Origin: Gemmatimonas sp.
Lineage (GTDB): Bacteria; Gemmatimonadota; Gemmatimonadetes; Longimicrobiales; Longimicrobiaceae
DNA: 64,000 bases
Reading direction: 5' to 3'
NCBI GenBank assembly: GCA_009380025.1
Contig: WHSP01000002.1
Span: 39,475-103,474 of the forward strand
In this document: piece after piece, positions 18,686 to 29,060 of the stretch
Position numbering within the stretch: position 1 is the first letter of the stretch
How the letters are laid out: each line of letters begins with the position of its first letter
Made by a program: the position numbers and the translations under genes
Notes under the pieces: generated by a model
The model's input: the letters and a program-made list of their open reading frames with translations, nothing else
What the model was told of the DNA's origin: nothing
Databases searched by the model: none

Positions 18686-21010
18686 TTACTGCTGCTCGGG
18701 AAGCTCGCCGATCCGATACTCCCTGGGGGGCTCTGCGCCCATGAGGTGTCGGACGAAGTAGTCCCAGCGTCGCCGCATCATGTAGTTGCCCGCTTCGCCA
18801 TAGCCGTGTCCGGCGTTTGGGAAGATGAGGAGGTCGAAGTCCTTGGCGGCCGCGATCAGAGCGTCGACGACGAGCATGGTGTTGTACGGAGGGACGTTGC
18901 CGTCCATGCCCCCGTGCGCCAGCAAGAGCTTGCCCTGGAGATTCCCGGCGTAGATGGGATTCGCCTCGGCCTCGTAGCTATCGCCACCATCGGAGGGGAC
19001 AAGCAGCCCCTGGTACCGTTCGCCCCAGTCGTCCTCGTAGTTCCGATTGTCGTGATTGCCGGACTCCGAGATGCCGACCTTGAAGAAGTCCGGGTGCTTG
19101 AACATGGCGGCCGCCGCTGCGAACCCGCCGCCGGAGTGTCCCCAGATTCCTGCCCGCCCGATGTCGATGAAGGGATACTGCTCGGCGAGCTCCCGCATCC
19201 CCGCGATCTGGTCGGGCAGCGTGTTGTCGCCCATACTCCCGAAGTATGCGTCCGCGAAGGTCTTCGACCGTCCCGGGGTGCCCATCCCGTCGATCTCGAC
19301 GACCACGAAGCCGAGCTCCGCGAGCGCCTGATTGTCGCCCCGCGCCGGCGTGAAGCTCCGCGAACCCACGCTGCCCGACTGTGGGCCCGGGTAGATGTTG
19401 TTCACGATCGGGTACTTCGCCGTCGAGTCCATCGAGGACGGCGTGTACATGAGCCCGTAGATGTCGGTGGTCCCGTCACGCGCCTTCATCCGGATCGGCG
19501 TTGGGGGCTTCCAGCCGGTCGCGAGCAAGCGCGAGGCATCGGCCTCCTCCAGAGTCATGAGCTGGTTGCCCTCACGATCGCGGAGCACCGTCACCGGCGG
19601 GGTATCGGGAGTCGAGTAGCTGTCGACGAAAAAGCTACCGTCTGCGGACATCGCGACAACGTGGTTCGCCTCTTCCGGGGTCAGCAGCGTCTCACTTTCG
19701 CCGTCGAAGCCAATCCGGTAGAGGTGATCGAAGTAGGGATCTCGCCCCGGCTGCTTGCCGGCGCCAAGGTAGTAGATCGTCCGTGCGGTCTCGTCGACGT
19801 GAACGATCTGCTCGACGTTCCCCTCGCCCGTCGTGATCCGGTTCTTCAGCCCACCGGTCGTGAGGTCGTAGAGGTAGAGGTGAACCCAATCATCCCGCTG
19901 CGACCACCAGATGAGCTCGCTGCTGGACGGCAGGACGCGCCACAGGTCCGACGACAGCGATGCATTCCCGATCTGGGTCGGCATCCGCTCCTCGAACAGC
20001 GTCGTCACCTCGCCCGTCTCGGCGTTCGCGACGCGGAACCACGCGGTTTTGTGGTCACGCGAGCTCGAGACGAACGCGACGTGCGAGCCGTCTGGGTACC
20101 ACTGGAGATCGCAGATGGACCCGCCACACGCGATGTGGTCGCTGACAGTCGACCGGTGAGCATCCGGCGGCATCTCCAGCTGCACTACTCGCGGTCCACC
20201 GGGCGCCTCCAGATCGACGATCACGCGGCTGATCCGAAAGATGACGCTGTCGCCGGGCAGCGGATATTTCCATGCCTCGAGCTTCGGCTGCCCGACGTTC
20301 GTGGTGACGAGGTACATCTCGCCGACGCCGCGCCCATCGTGCTGGAAAGTTGCGATCTTCTTCGAATCGGGTGACCAGGTGATAACCGGCGAGTCGCTGC
20401 GGGTCCACCCGGCGTTGTCGGTCGCGTATCCGAAGTCTTCGATTCCGTCTGTCGTCGCCTGAACCTCGACCCCCGTCGAATCGACGACCCAAAGGTTGTG
20501 GTCACGGATGAACGCAGCAGCCTGGCCATCAGGAGACAATCGCGAGCTTCGCGGCGCCCAGTCGGGGACGGTGTCCTCTTGTGCGCAGGTATAGTCGTCG
20601 AGATCGCAGCGCCAGCGCTGACCGTCGTCCAGCCGAACCGAGATCGAGCGCGCGTCGTCCCCGACGTCGACGACCTCCACGTTGCCATCCGCCACTTCGC
20701 CGTTTCCCGACGCCTCCACCAAGGCCGCTCCCAGCCGATCGGGCTCGAAGACAGAATCTCGTGTCGCATCGGCCGGATCGACGATGAACAAACCCTCTCC
20801 GTCCTCTGTGGTCGTCCGGTACCAGAACCGACCATCGTCCATCCAGGTCGGCCGTATGCCTATTCCAGTGACAAAGGGCGTCACATGCTCCGATAGGAAC
20901 CGCTCCGCCCGCGCATAATCCTCCTCCGTGAGCTGCTGCGGTTGCTGGGCGCGGACGGGTCCGACCGTCCATAGAACGGCGACCGACAGTGCGAGGAGCT
21001 GAGTGCGCAT
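18686..21010 (-). CDS. Prolyl oligopeptidase family S9 (DPP IV-like) peptidase
   Basis: DPP IV N-terminal propeller features and catalytic region IGRAGIWGHSGGGFAAAAAMFKHPDFFKVGISESGNHDNRNYEDDWGERY...LLLAHGGMDGNVPP. Confidence 0.92.
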   Translation of the reverse strand: MRTQLLALSVAVLWTVGPVRAQQPQQLTEEDYARAERFLSEHVTPFVTGIGIRPTWMDDGRFWYRTTTEDGEGLFIVDPADATRDSVFEPDRLGAALVEASGNGEVADGNVEVVDVGDDARSISVRLDDGQRWRCDLDDYTCAQEDTVPDWAPRSSRLSPDGQAAAFIRDHNLWVVDSTGVEVQATTDGIEDFGYATDNAGWTRSDSPVITWSPDSKKIATFQHDGRGVGEMYLVTTNVGQPKLEAWKYPLPGDSVIFRISRVIVDLEAPGGPRVVQLEMPPDAHRSTVSDHIACGGSICDLQWYPDGSHVAFVSSSRDHKTAWFRVANAETGEVTTLFEERMPTQIGNASLSSDLWRVLPSSSELIWWSQRDDWVHLYLYDLTTGGLKNRITTGEGNVEQIVHVDETARTIYYLGAGKQPGRDPYFDHLYRIGFDGESETLLTPEEANHVVAMSADGSFFVDSYSTPDTPPVTVLRDREGNQLMTLEEADASRLLATGWKPPTPIRMKARDGTTDIYGLMYTPSSMDSTAKYPIVNNIYPGPQSGSVGSRSFTPARGDNQALAELGFVVVEIDGMGTPGRSKTFADAYFGSMGDNTLPDQIAGMRELAEQYPFIDIGRAGIWGHSGGGFAAAAAMFKHPDFFKVGISESGNHDNRNYEDDWGERYQGLLVPSDGGDSYEAEANPIYAGNLQGKLLLAHGGMDGNVPPYNTMLVVDALIAAAKDFDLLIFPNAGHGYGEAGNYMMRRRWDYFVRHLMGAEPPREYRIGELPEQQ

Positions 21011-21389
21011 TGCAGGGTCTGAGGTACGATCGTCGAGGAGGCCGTCGCGCTCTGAGTAGCGGGCGGGGATTCGATGCATGGAGATGATGGGGGCGGGGAT
21101 CCCCGCGCGGACGGCGAGATAATGGCCGAATCATGCCCCCCGCGATATGCTACGGTGTGGTCGGACCGATCACAAGCTACCTGCCAGTTTAGCTTGAACT
21201 TCCCGTTGACGGGACGGTCCGCGATCACGCTCCCGTTGTCGGGCTTAGGCCCTGAAAGTGTGGCCACGTTCCTGCTGTCGTAGGGTTCTGCGGCTGATGT
21301 GGAGGGGGTGGGGTAGCCGCGGAAAAGAGAAGGTCGTTCCGGTCGTACAGTATAGACTAAACGATTCCTCCCGGCTACCATTCTTTGCA

Positions 21390-21863
21390 ATGAACGACCA
21401 AGCATGGACGAAATCGGCTCGCTCGGAGCAGTTCATCGAGCTCATGGGCCGTCACCTCGAGGAGGACGGCCTACCCCGGATCGCGGGTCGGCTGATGGGG
21501 GCCTTGCTGCTCAGCGCATCCCCACGGTCGCTGGACGAGCTGACGGAGGGGCTCGCGGTGAGCAAGGCCAGCATCAGTTCCAATGCGCGGCTCCTGGACG
21601 TCCTCGGTGTGGTCGAAAAGGTCACCGTTCCCGGCGACCGGCGCGACTACTATCAGATCAGCGACGACGCGCTGAGGCGGATCCTTCTTCGCCAGATGGA
21701 GCGGAGCCGACTCTTGCTCGATCGTCTCGACGTCGGGATGGCTGCCGTCCCGGACTCGCGACCGGAGTTACAGAGGCGGTTGGCGTCATGGGCGGAGTTC
21801 ATGGGGCGGATGACCGGACGTTTGGAGGAGGAACTCGAGGGAGCGCAGAGCGAGCAGCGCTGA
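21390..21863 (+). CDS. MarR/GbsR-like transcriptional regulator
   Basis: GRLMGALLLSASPRSLDELTEGLAVSKASISSNARLLDVLGVVEKVTVPGDRRDYYQIS; winged-helix with wing GDRRDYYQ; start of an efflux cluster. Confidence 0.85.
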   Translation: MNDQAWTKSARSEQFIELMGRHLEEDGLPRIAGRLMGALLLSASPRSLDELTEGLAVSKASISSNARLLDVLGVVEKVTVPGDRRDYYQISDDALRRILLRQMERSRLLLDRLDVGMAAVPDSRPELQRRLASWAEFMGRMTGRLEEELEGAQSEQR

Positions 21864-21979
21864 CGGCGAGGGTCGGGCAGAGGTCCAACGGGCACTGTGT
21901 TCGCTTTGTATTGTACGTCGCGTACTAAATGGCCGATCGCGCGGGCACACGTGCGGGCAGAGAGAGCGAAGAGAGAGCG

Positions 21980-23578
21980 ATGGGAGCTTTGAGATATAGG
22001 ACATGGATGTTGGCGGGCTTGCAGGTGGTTGGCGGGGCGGTGCAGGTCGCGAGCGGGCAGGAGGCGGATCTCCCGGCTCGGGAGCCATCGGGAAGTGGGC
22101 TGGAGCTAACCCTGGACCAGGCGATAACGAAGGCGCTGGGAGAGAGTCAGGAAGTGGCGCTGGCGCGGTCGCAGGTGACGGTGGCGGACGCCCAGGTGAC
22201 CGCGGCTCGCTCGCCGATGTTCCCGCAGATCAGCGCGAACTTGGGGTATACGAAGACCTTCGCTTCGTCGTTCGATACGGGCGGAGGGTTCGAGCTTCCC
22301 GACTCGCTCCAGTTCAACCCCGACCCGAGTCTGCCGCTGGAAGAGAGGGTGAGTTACTTGGAGCAGAATGCGCCGCTAGCGGGCCTGAGCGGGTTGGGTG
22401 GGCTGTTTGGGGACCTCCCGTTCGCGCAGGAGAACGCGTATTCGGCGACCTTGAACGGCCAGCAGGTGCTGTGGTCGGGCGGGCGGCTGAGGTCGGGAGT
22501 GAACATCGCGCGCAATGCGAGGGAAGCTGCGGAGTACGCGCTCATCGAGGAGGCGGCGGAGACCGAGCTGCAGGTAAAGACGGCGTACTATCAAGTGCTG
22601 TTGGCGGATGAATTGGAGACGATCGCCACCGCCGCGCTCGAGCAGGCACAGGCGTTTCTGGATCAAGAGGAGCTGCGATTCGAGGCTGGTCAGGCGTCGG
22701 AACTGGACGTAATGCGCGCGGAGGTCACGCTCGAGAACCTCCGGCCGCAGCTGATCGAGGCGCAGAACGCTGCCGAGCTTGCCACCCTGAACCTGAAGCG
22801 GCTGACCGACATACCCGCGTCGGTGCCGCTCACGCTGACGACGGGCTTGATGGAGAACCTCCCGGCGGAGCTGGAGGAGCCCGGTCTGGATCCAGAGGTG
22901 CTGACGGCGCAGCGGGCGGCGGTCCGTTCGGCGCAGGAGCAGATCGAAATCCGGGAAGGGGAGGTGGATATCGCCAGGGGGGCCTTCCTGCCGAACGTCG
23001 CGCTTCAGATGAGCTACGGGCGGCAGGCGTTCCCCGTCGATGTCTTCGGCTTCAGCAACCTCGACTGGCGTACCGATTGGACTGCCACGCTGAGCGTGTC
23101 GGTTCCCCTCTTCACGGGCTTTCAACGTATGGCGGACGTGGAGCGAGCGCGCGCACAGCTCGAGCAGGCACACCTGCAGCTCGTGCAGCTGGAGGAGTCG
23201 GTGCAGTTGCAATACCAGCAGGCGCTGGGGGAGAAGCGGCGGGCGCAGGCCGAGATCGCCGCACGGGAGCGAACGGAGGAGCAGGCCCAACGGGTCTACG
23301 ATCTGACCGTCTTGCGCTACGACCAGGGCCTCGCGACGCAGCTGGAGGTTTCCGACGCCCGGCTGTCGCTCCTCGAGGCGAGCACCAACCTGGCCCAGGC
23401 GGTGACCAGTTTCCATGTGGCCGATGCAGGTGTATCCCGGGCGATGACGTCCGATGCCGCTGCATTGCCTAGCGTGCCGAGCACCCTGGACACGGGACCG
23501 ATCCCGGGGGCCGACGGGACACCGCAGGTGCCGGCCATTGACAGCGACCCGACCCAGCCCGCGGCTGGCGGTGTCTGA
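21980..23578 (+). CDS. TolC-family outer membrane efflux protein
   Basis: LTLDQAITKALGESQEVALARSQVTVADAQVTAARSPMFPQISANLGYT... and repeat half RAQLEQAHLQLVQLEESVQLQYQQAL. Confidence 0.92.
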   Translation: MGALRYRTWMLAGLQVVGGAVQVASGQEADLPAREPSGSGLELTLDQAITKALGESQEVALARSQVTVADAQVTAARSPMFPQISANLGYTKTFASSFDTGGGFELPDSLQFNPDPSLPLEERVSYLEQNAPLAGLSGLGGLFGDLPFAQENAYSATLNGQQVLWSGGRLRSGVNIARNAREAAEYALIEEAAETELQVKTAYYQVLLADELETIATAALEQAQAFLDQEELRFEAGQASELDVMRAEVTLENLRPQLIEAQNAAELATLNLKRLTDIPASVPLTLTTGLMENLPAELEEPGLDPEVLTAQRAAVRSAQEQIEIREGEVDIARGAFLPNVALQMSYGRQAFPVDVFGFSNLDWRTDWTATLSVSVPLFTGFQRMADVERARAQLEQAHLQLVQLEESVQLQYQQALGEKRRAQAEIAARERTEEQAQRVYDLTVLRYDQGLATQLEVSDARLSLLEASTNLAQAVTSFHVADAGVSRAMTSDAAALPSVPSTLDTGPIPGADGTPQVPAIDSDPTQPAAGGV

Positions 23579-23598
23579 CCCACATAGACGACTTACTG

Positions 23599-24732
23599 AT
23601 GATTCGATCGATGCGATCGTTCGCACATATGACGGGCATCGGCCCGCTCCTGCTCTTGAGCTTCGCCGCATGCGACGATGGCGAAATCGAAGGAGCCCCG
23701 GTCGATGGGCTGGTGATCCTCGGGGAGCAGGATGTGGCCACCGCGAAGCTGAGTACCCTCACGACTGGTGTAGCCCTGACCGGTAACCTGCAGCCGTACC
23801 AGATGGTCGAAGTGAAGGCGCAAGTCGCGGGAGTGGTGACGGGCGTGGCGGCCGAGGAGGGTCAGGCGGTCGACGCTGGTGCTGCGCTGGCCCGGATCGA
23901 GGCGGAGGGTATCGTGAGCCAGGCTGCGGGGGCGCGATCTGGCGTGGCAGCGGCACAGGCGAACCTGGCTCTTGCGAGACGGCAGCACGAGTCCGCCCGG
24001 ACGCTGTTCGAGGCGGGCGCGATGTCCGAGATCGAATTCCGCACGGCGCAGGCACAGCTCGAAGCGGCGCAAGCGCAGCTTGCGACCGCGGAAGCTCAGG
24101 CCGCGGGAGCCGTCGAACAGGCTCAGCGGACCACCGTGGGTTCGCCGATCGCCGGCGAGGTCAGTGACCGCTCGGTGAACGAAGGAGAAGCGGTGAATCC
24201 TGGGCAGACGCTGTTCACGGTCGTCAACTCCGCGTTTCTCGAGCTCCAGGGCCAGGTCCCGGTCGATAAGGCAGCGCAAGTGCGCGAGGGGCAGTCGGTC
24301 GTCTTCCAGCTGGACGCGTATCCGGCCCAGGAGTTCCGCGGCTCCGTGGAGCGACTATCCCCGGTGGCGGACCCCGGAACCCGACAGGTTGGGGTCACTT
24401 TGCGCCTCCCGAACGAAGACCGGCGCCTGATCGGGGGCCTGTTCGCGACCGGCCGGGTGCTCACCGGCCCAGAGACGGAGGCTGTCGTCGTTCCGGAGTC
24501 CGCGGTCCGCGGCACGGGCGCCGATTCCCACGTCTGGGTGATCGAAAAGGGCTTGCTGGTGCGTCGAGCGGTCATGGTCGGGGCGAAAGACGACGAGCGC
24601 GGTGTGCTCGGTATCACGTCTGGGGTCCGTGCGGGTGAAATGGTGCTGGTGGCGCCTGGCGATGTGGCAGAGGGCGCGCCGGTCCAGATGGAGTCGGCTC
24701 CATCGGCGCCCGTCGAAGGGGAGGAGGGGTAA
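23599..24732 (+). CDS. RND efflux periplasmic adaptor (MFP) subunit
   Basis: TGNLQPYQMVEVKAQVAGVVTGVAAEEGQAVDAGAALARIEAEG...TTVGSPIAGEVSDRSVNEGEAVNPGQTLFTVVN; lipobox SFAACDDG. Confidence 0.93.
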   Translation: MIRSMRSFAHMTGIGPLLLLSFAACDDGEIEGAPVDGLVILGEQDVATAKLSTLTTGVALTGNLQPYQMVEVKAQVAGVVTGVAAEEGQAVDAGAALARIEAEGIVSQAAGARSGVAAAQANLALARRQHESARTLFEAGAMSEIEFRTAQAQLEAAQAQLATAEAQAAGAVEQAQRTTVGSPIAGEVSDRSVNEGEAVNPGQTLFTVVNSAFLELQGQVPVDKAAQVREGQSVVFQLDAYPAQEFRGSVERLSPVADPGTRQVGVTLRLPNEDRRLIGGLFATGRVLTGPETEAVVVPESAVRGTGADSHVWVIEKGLLVRRAVMVGAKDDERGVLGITSGVRAGEMVLVAPGDVAEGAPVQMESAPSAPVEGEEG

Positions 24733-24733
24733 C

Positions 24734-27700
24734 GTGGACGAGAACAGAACGGGACCCCGTCACGATCTCGAGGAGCAGGAGGCGCGTCGGAAGGTCACGG
24801 AAGGAGGCGGCGTGAGCGGCCTGTCGATCCGGCGGCCCGTCTTCACGGCCATGGTGATGATTGGGCTCATAGTGCTGGGTCTCTTCAGCTTCCGGCGCCT
24901 CTCGATCGATCAGTTCCCCGATGTGGACATCCCGATCGTCGCCGTGCAGACGGTCTATACCGGGGCCTCTCCCGAGACGGTGGAGCGGGAAGTCACGGAG
25001 CGGCTCGAGGAGGCGTTCAATCCGGTTCAGGGGGTGGACCGGATCACCTCGACATCGCTGGAGGGGGTCTCCTCGATCGTCGTGGAGTTCGAGCTCGGAA
25101 GGGTTGCCGAGGAGGCGGCGCAGGATATCCGCGGCCGTATCGACCTGGTCCGTAGGGACCTCCCGACGGACATCGAGTCTCCCGTGGTGCAGACCTTCGA
25201 CCCTGGAGCCGAGCCGATCCTGTCCCTCGCTCTGTCGTCGACCGAGCTCTCGGTGCCGGAGCTGACAATCCTTGCGGAGAGGGTCAGCGAGCAGTTGGAG
25301 GCGGTTTCCGGTGTGGGTCAGGTCCAGGTCGCGGGCGGACTCGAGCGCGAGATCCGGATCTTCCTGCGTCCAGATCAGATGCAGGCGCTCGGGGTCAGTG
25401 CGCAGGATATGCTCGGAGCGCTCCAGCAGCAGAACCTCGAGGTCCCGGCCGGCCGGGTCGAGCGCGGACCTGCCGAGCAGCTGGTGCGCGTCGTCGGCCG
25501 GATCACGGATGCGGAGCAGTTCGCCGACATCGTCGTCGCGACCCGCGACGGGCAGCCGGTTCGGATTCGCCAGGTCGCCCGCGTGGAAGACGCCACGGAA
25601 GAGGAGCGGTCGATCGCACTCGTCGATGACGACCGTGCGATTTCGATGGACGTCGTGAAGGTCTCGGGCGCCAACACAGTCGAGGTCGCGGACGAGGTCA
25701 AGGAGATGGTCGCGGAGGTGCAAGCGGGACTATCCGCGGGCACGACGCTGAATCTGATCCGCGACAACTCCGAGATGATCCGTCACTCGGTCGAGGACGT
25801 CATCTTCGAGCTCCTCCTGGGCGCGCTCCTCACCGTCGTGGTCGTCATGCTGTTCCTGAACGACTGGAAAGCCACGGCGATCACTTCCCTCGCTCTTCCG
25901 GTCTCGGTGGTCGCGTCGTTCATCCTGATGGACTTCATGGGCTTCACGCTCAATATCCTGACGTTGATGGCGCTATCCCTCTCGATTGGAATCTTGATCG
26001 ACGACGCAATCGTCGTCATCGAGAACATCGTTCGCCATCGCCAGATGGGACGTGACCACTTTTCCGCCGCCGCCGTCGGCACGAAGGAGATCTTCCTGGC
26101 GGTGATGGCGACGACGCTCTCCATCGTCGCCGTGTTTGTGCCCGTCGCGTTCATGGGCGGCATCGTGGGGCGCTTCTTCTTCCAGTTCGGCTTGACGGTC
26201 GCCTTCGCCGTCTTGGTCTCTCTCTTCGTCTCGTTCACGCTGACGCCGATGCTGGCCGCGTGGTGGGGCGTCGATCCGCACGACCCGGCGCACGCCACCG
26301 GGAATCGGCTCTCGCGCGGAATCGCGCGCTTCAACGCCTGGTTCGATCGCACCGCGGAAGGCTATCGGGGGGTGATCGGCTGGGCTCTGGGACATCGAAG
26401 GACCACCATTGGCCTCGCCGTCGCCGCCATGTTCGGTGCCGTCGCCCTCTTCCCGTTCATCGGCGGTGCGTTCACCCCGGAGCAGGATGAAGGCCGCTTC
26501 AGTGTCACGTTCGAGACCCCTGAGGGTTCCAGCCTGGCGTTCACCGAAGCGAAGGGCAGACAGATCGGCCGGGTGCTGCGTCAGTTGCCCGGCGTCGAGT
26601 TCACCTACACGACGATCGGCGCCGGGGTGACCGGCACCGTCACGCAGGGCAACGTATACGTCGAGATGGTTCCGTCGGGAGAGCGGGATCTTACGCAGCA
26701 GGAGGCGATGGTGCTCGCCCGCGAGCAGCTCGTGCCGCTGGTCGGAGTGAGCCCGTCGGTGTTGGTTGCCGGAGGCCTCGGCGGCGCGGCGAAACCCCTT
26801 CAGGTCAACGTCGGAGGGCCGGACATCCAGGAGCTACAGGAGATCTCAAACCAGATCGCGATGGCGCTGGGCGAGATGCCTGGAATCGTCGATATCGAGA
26901 CATCATTGGGCGATCCCCGGCCAGAGTACCGGATCGAGGTCAACCGTGCGCTGGCCAGCGAGCTCGGGCTCGACATCGGTCAGATCGCCAACACCGTGCG
27001 GCCTCTGCTCGCCGGGCAGACGGCGACGACCTGGCAGGATCCGACGGGTGAGGAGCGCGACGTAGTCATTCAGGTCGCGCCCGAGCAGCGAACGAACCTC
27101 CAGAACCTGACGAACCTTCCGATCGCGACGCCGGAGGAAGCGGAGACAGGCGGTGTGGTGACGGTGCCGCTCGGCCAGATCGCTCGGATCGAGGAAGGGA
27201 GCGCACCTTCGCAGATCGATCGGCAGGATCTGGCTCGGGTGGGTACGGTCGCCGCCAATGTCGGCCCGGGGACGTCACTGGCGCAGGCCTCCACCGAGGT
27301 TCGTGAAGCGATCACCTCGCTGAACCTGCCCACCGGCTACCAGGCGACCCTCGGTGGGGAGACGGAGCAGTTAGAGGAAACCACCGGCTACGTCGTCGAG
27401 TCGATCTTGCTCGCCGTCATCCTGATCTTCCTCATCCTCGCCTCGCAGTTCGAGAGCGTTTCGCAGCCATTCGCGATCATGTTGAGCCTCCCGCTCTCGC
27501 TGATCGGCGCGCTGCTTGCCCTGCTGATCACCGGCGACACGCTCAACATGATGTCCATGATCGGCGTGATCATGCTCTTCGGGCTCGTGACCAAAAACGC
27601 GATCCTTCTGATCGACAACGCCAACGAAAGACGAACCATGGGCCACGATCGGTGGTCCGCTCTCGTCGAGGCGGGGCGTGTCCGGCTCCGACCGATCATC

Positions 27701-27991
27701 ATGACCACGCTGGCGATGATCTTCGGCATGCTCCCCGTCGCGATCGGCATGGGCGAAGGGGGTGGCTTCCGCGCGCCGATGGCGCGAGCCGTGATCGGAG
27801 GGTTGATCACCTCGACGTTGCTTACCCTGATCGTCGTTCCGGTCGCCTACACCTACTTCGACGACTTCGGGGGCTGGCTGAAACGTCGGCTGGTTTCGCG
27901 GGGGCGTCGCAGCGAGATCGAGGGGGAGCGCCACGGTCCGACCGGTGCGCCGGAGCCCCGCCACGAGCCGCAGCCTGCCTGGGGGGACTGA
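24734..27991 (+). CDS. RND efflux permease (AcrB/HAE1-like)
   Basis: SGLSIRRPVFTAMVMIGLIVLGLFSFRRLSIDQFPDVDIPIVAVQTVYTGASPETVEREVTERLEEA...; MTTLAMIFGMLPVAIGMGEG. GTG start at 24734 or 24812. Confidence 0.95.
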   Translation: MDENRTGPRHDLEEQEARRKVTEGGGVSGLSIRRPVFTAMVMIGLIVLGLFSFRRLSIDQFPDVDIPIVAVQTVYTGASPETVEREVTERLEEAFNPVQGVDRITSTSLEGVSSIVVEFELGRVAEEAAQDIRGRIDLVRRDLPTDIESPVVQTFDPGAEPILSLALSSTELSVPELTILAERVSEQLEAVSGVGQVQVAGGLEREIRIFLRPDQMQALGVSAQDMLGALQQQNLEVPAGRVERGPAEQLVRVVGRITDAEQFADIVVATRDGQPVRIRQVARVEDATEEERSIALVDDDRAISMDVVKVSGANTVEVADEVKEMVAEVQAGLSAGTTLNLIRDNSEMIRHSVEDVIFELLLGALLTVVVVMLFLNDWKATAITSLALPVSVVASFILMDFMGFTLNILTLMALSLSIGILIDDAIVVIENIVRHRQMGRDHFSAAAVGTKEIFLAVMATTLSIVAVFVPVAFMGGIVGRFFFQFGLTVAFAVLVSLFVSFTLTPMLAAWWGVDPHDPAHATGNRLSRGIARFNAWFDRTAEGYRGVIGWALGHRRTTIGLAVAAMFGAVALFPFIGGAFTPEQDEGRFSVTFETPEGSSLAFTEAKGRQIGRVLRQLPGVEFTYTTIGAGVTGTVTQGNVYVEMVPSGERDLTQQEAMVLAREQLVPLVGVSPSVLVAGGLGGAAKPLQVNVGGPDIQELQEISNQIAMALGEMPGIVDIETSLGDPRPEYRIEVNRALASELGLDIGQIANTVRPLLAGQTATTWQDPTGEERDVVIQVAPEQRTNLQNLTNLPIATPEEAETGGVVTVPLGQIARIEEGSAPSQIDRQDLARVGTVAANVGPGTSLAQASTEVREAITSLNLPTGYQATLGGETEQLEETTGYVVESILLAVILIFLILASQFESVSQPFAIMLSLPLSLIGALLALLITGDTLNMMSMIGVIMLFGLVTKNAILLIDNANERRTMGHDRWSALVEAGRVRLRPIIMTTLAMIFGMLPVAIGMGEGGGFRAPMARAVIGGLITSTLLTLIVVPVAYTYFDDFGGWLKRRLVSRGRRSEIEGERHGPTGAPEPRHEPQPAWGD

Positions 27992-28116
27992 CTACCGCGT
28001 AGAACACACGGCTTCTTCATCAGGCCAGCATCGGGGCGTAACGACAGAGGCTCACGCGAAGCCGCGAAGGACGCGAAGGACGGAAGGATGGTAGGCAGGA
28101 GCTGTGCGCTTCCATC

Positions 28117-28533
28117 TCACGCCTCCGTCCATGGGTTGAGAACGGAAATACCGCGATCTCGGCAGTCGCCTTCGTTGCGGGTGACCAGCGTGAGGGCATG
28201 CACCGAGGCGGTCGCAAGCAAAAGTCCGTCGACGACCGGGAGTTCCCGACCCGCCTGACGGCCCGCCGCCGACAGCCGACCCCACGCGAGCGTATCAACG
28301 GCCAGGACACGCCCGCTGAACTGCCGGGGGAGGTCGGAGGAAAGCCACGCCTCGAGTGCCTCCCGTCGACGTCCTGCCGGGAGGAGCTTGACCCCTTTCT
28401 CGATCTCTCCTAGCGTGAGCGCGCTGATCGCAAGGTCGAGAGTCGACTGCGCCCTTATCCACGCCGCAACGCGGGCCGCCGGCTTCTGCCTCGCAAGCTC
28501 GGAGAGCACGTTCGTATCGAGCAGAAATCGCAT
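28117..28533 (-). CDS. PIN-domain toxin (VapC/FitB-like)
   Basis: MRFLLDTNVLSELARQKP...ISALTLGEIEKGVKLLP...LPVVDGLLLATASVHALTLVTRNEGDCRDRGISVLNPW with conserved acidic residues. Confidence 0.92.
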   Translation of the reverse strand: MRFLLDTNVLSELARQKPAARVAAWIRAQSTLDLAISALTLGEIEKGVKLLPAGRRREALEAWLSSDLPRQFSGRVLAVDTLAWGRLSAAGRQAGRELPVVDGLLLATASVHALTLVTRNEGDCRDRGISVLNPWTEA

Positions 28534-28542
28534 TCCGGATAG

Positions 28543-28800
28543 CTATAGGTCGATGTCCCTGTCGTAGTCAGGTGCGCGGTCCAGCTTCAGTTCGTCTGTG
28601 GCAAGCGCCTCCGCCAGCGGGGACTCCTGGAGGAACTCCACGAGGTCCCGCGGTGCAACGAGGCGCTCATAGTCCTCAGCGCTCATCACTACCACCGCAT
28701 CCCGTCCGTTTCGGGTCACCCGTTGAGGCTCATGTCGCAACGCTCGCCGAACGACCTCGCTGAAACGGTTCTTTGCATCTTCTAGCTTCCAGGTATCCAT
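28543..28800 (-). CDS. Phd/YefM-type antitoxin
   Basis: MDTWKLEDAKNRFSEVVRRALRHEPQRVTRNGRDAVVVMSAEDYERLVAP; immediately upstream of the PIN toxin. Confidence 0.92.
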   Translation of the reverse strand: MDTWKLEDAKNRFSEVVRRALRHEPQRVTRNGRDAVVVMSAEDYERLVAPRDLVEFLQESPLAEALATDELKLDRAPDYDRDIDL

Positions 28801-28982
28801 GATGCTTTCCTGAAGACGGGCAGTACTCGCAGGAGCGATCTGTCTAGTCTGGACAAAAAGATGAGCAAAAGTCGTTCTCCCAGCAAGATGAGCTAGCCAT
28901 TCACCACTCCGTCTACGGTTGAGTCGGGTTTCTGAGTACACCGTGACTGAACTATGTCGACGTATTCCTGGTCATTCCATTC

Positions 28983-29060
28983 GTCATTCCCGCGCAAGCG
29001 GGAATCCAGAGCACGGCAGCCGACTGAGCTACTGGATCCCCGCCTGCGCGGGGATGACGA
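28983..29060. repeat. REP-like palindromic repeat, copy B
   Basis: gtcattcccgcgcaagcgggaatccag ... ctggatccccgcctgcgcggggatgacga. Confidence 0.85.

Noticed and set aside
18746-20374. 542-aa plus-strand ORF
   Set aside because: Antisense shadow of the S9 peptidase gene.
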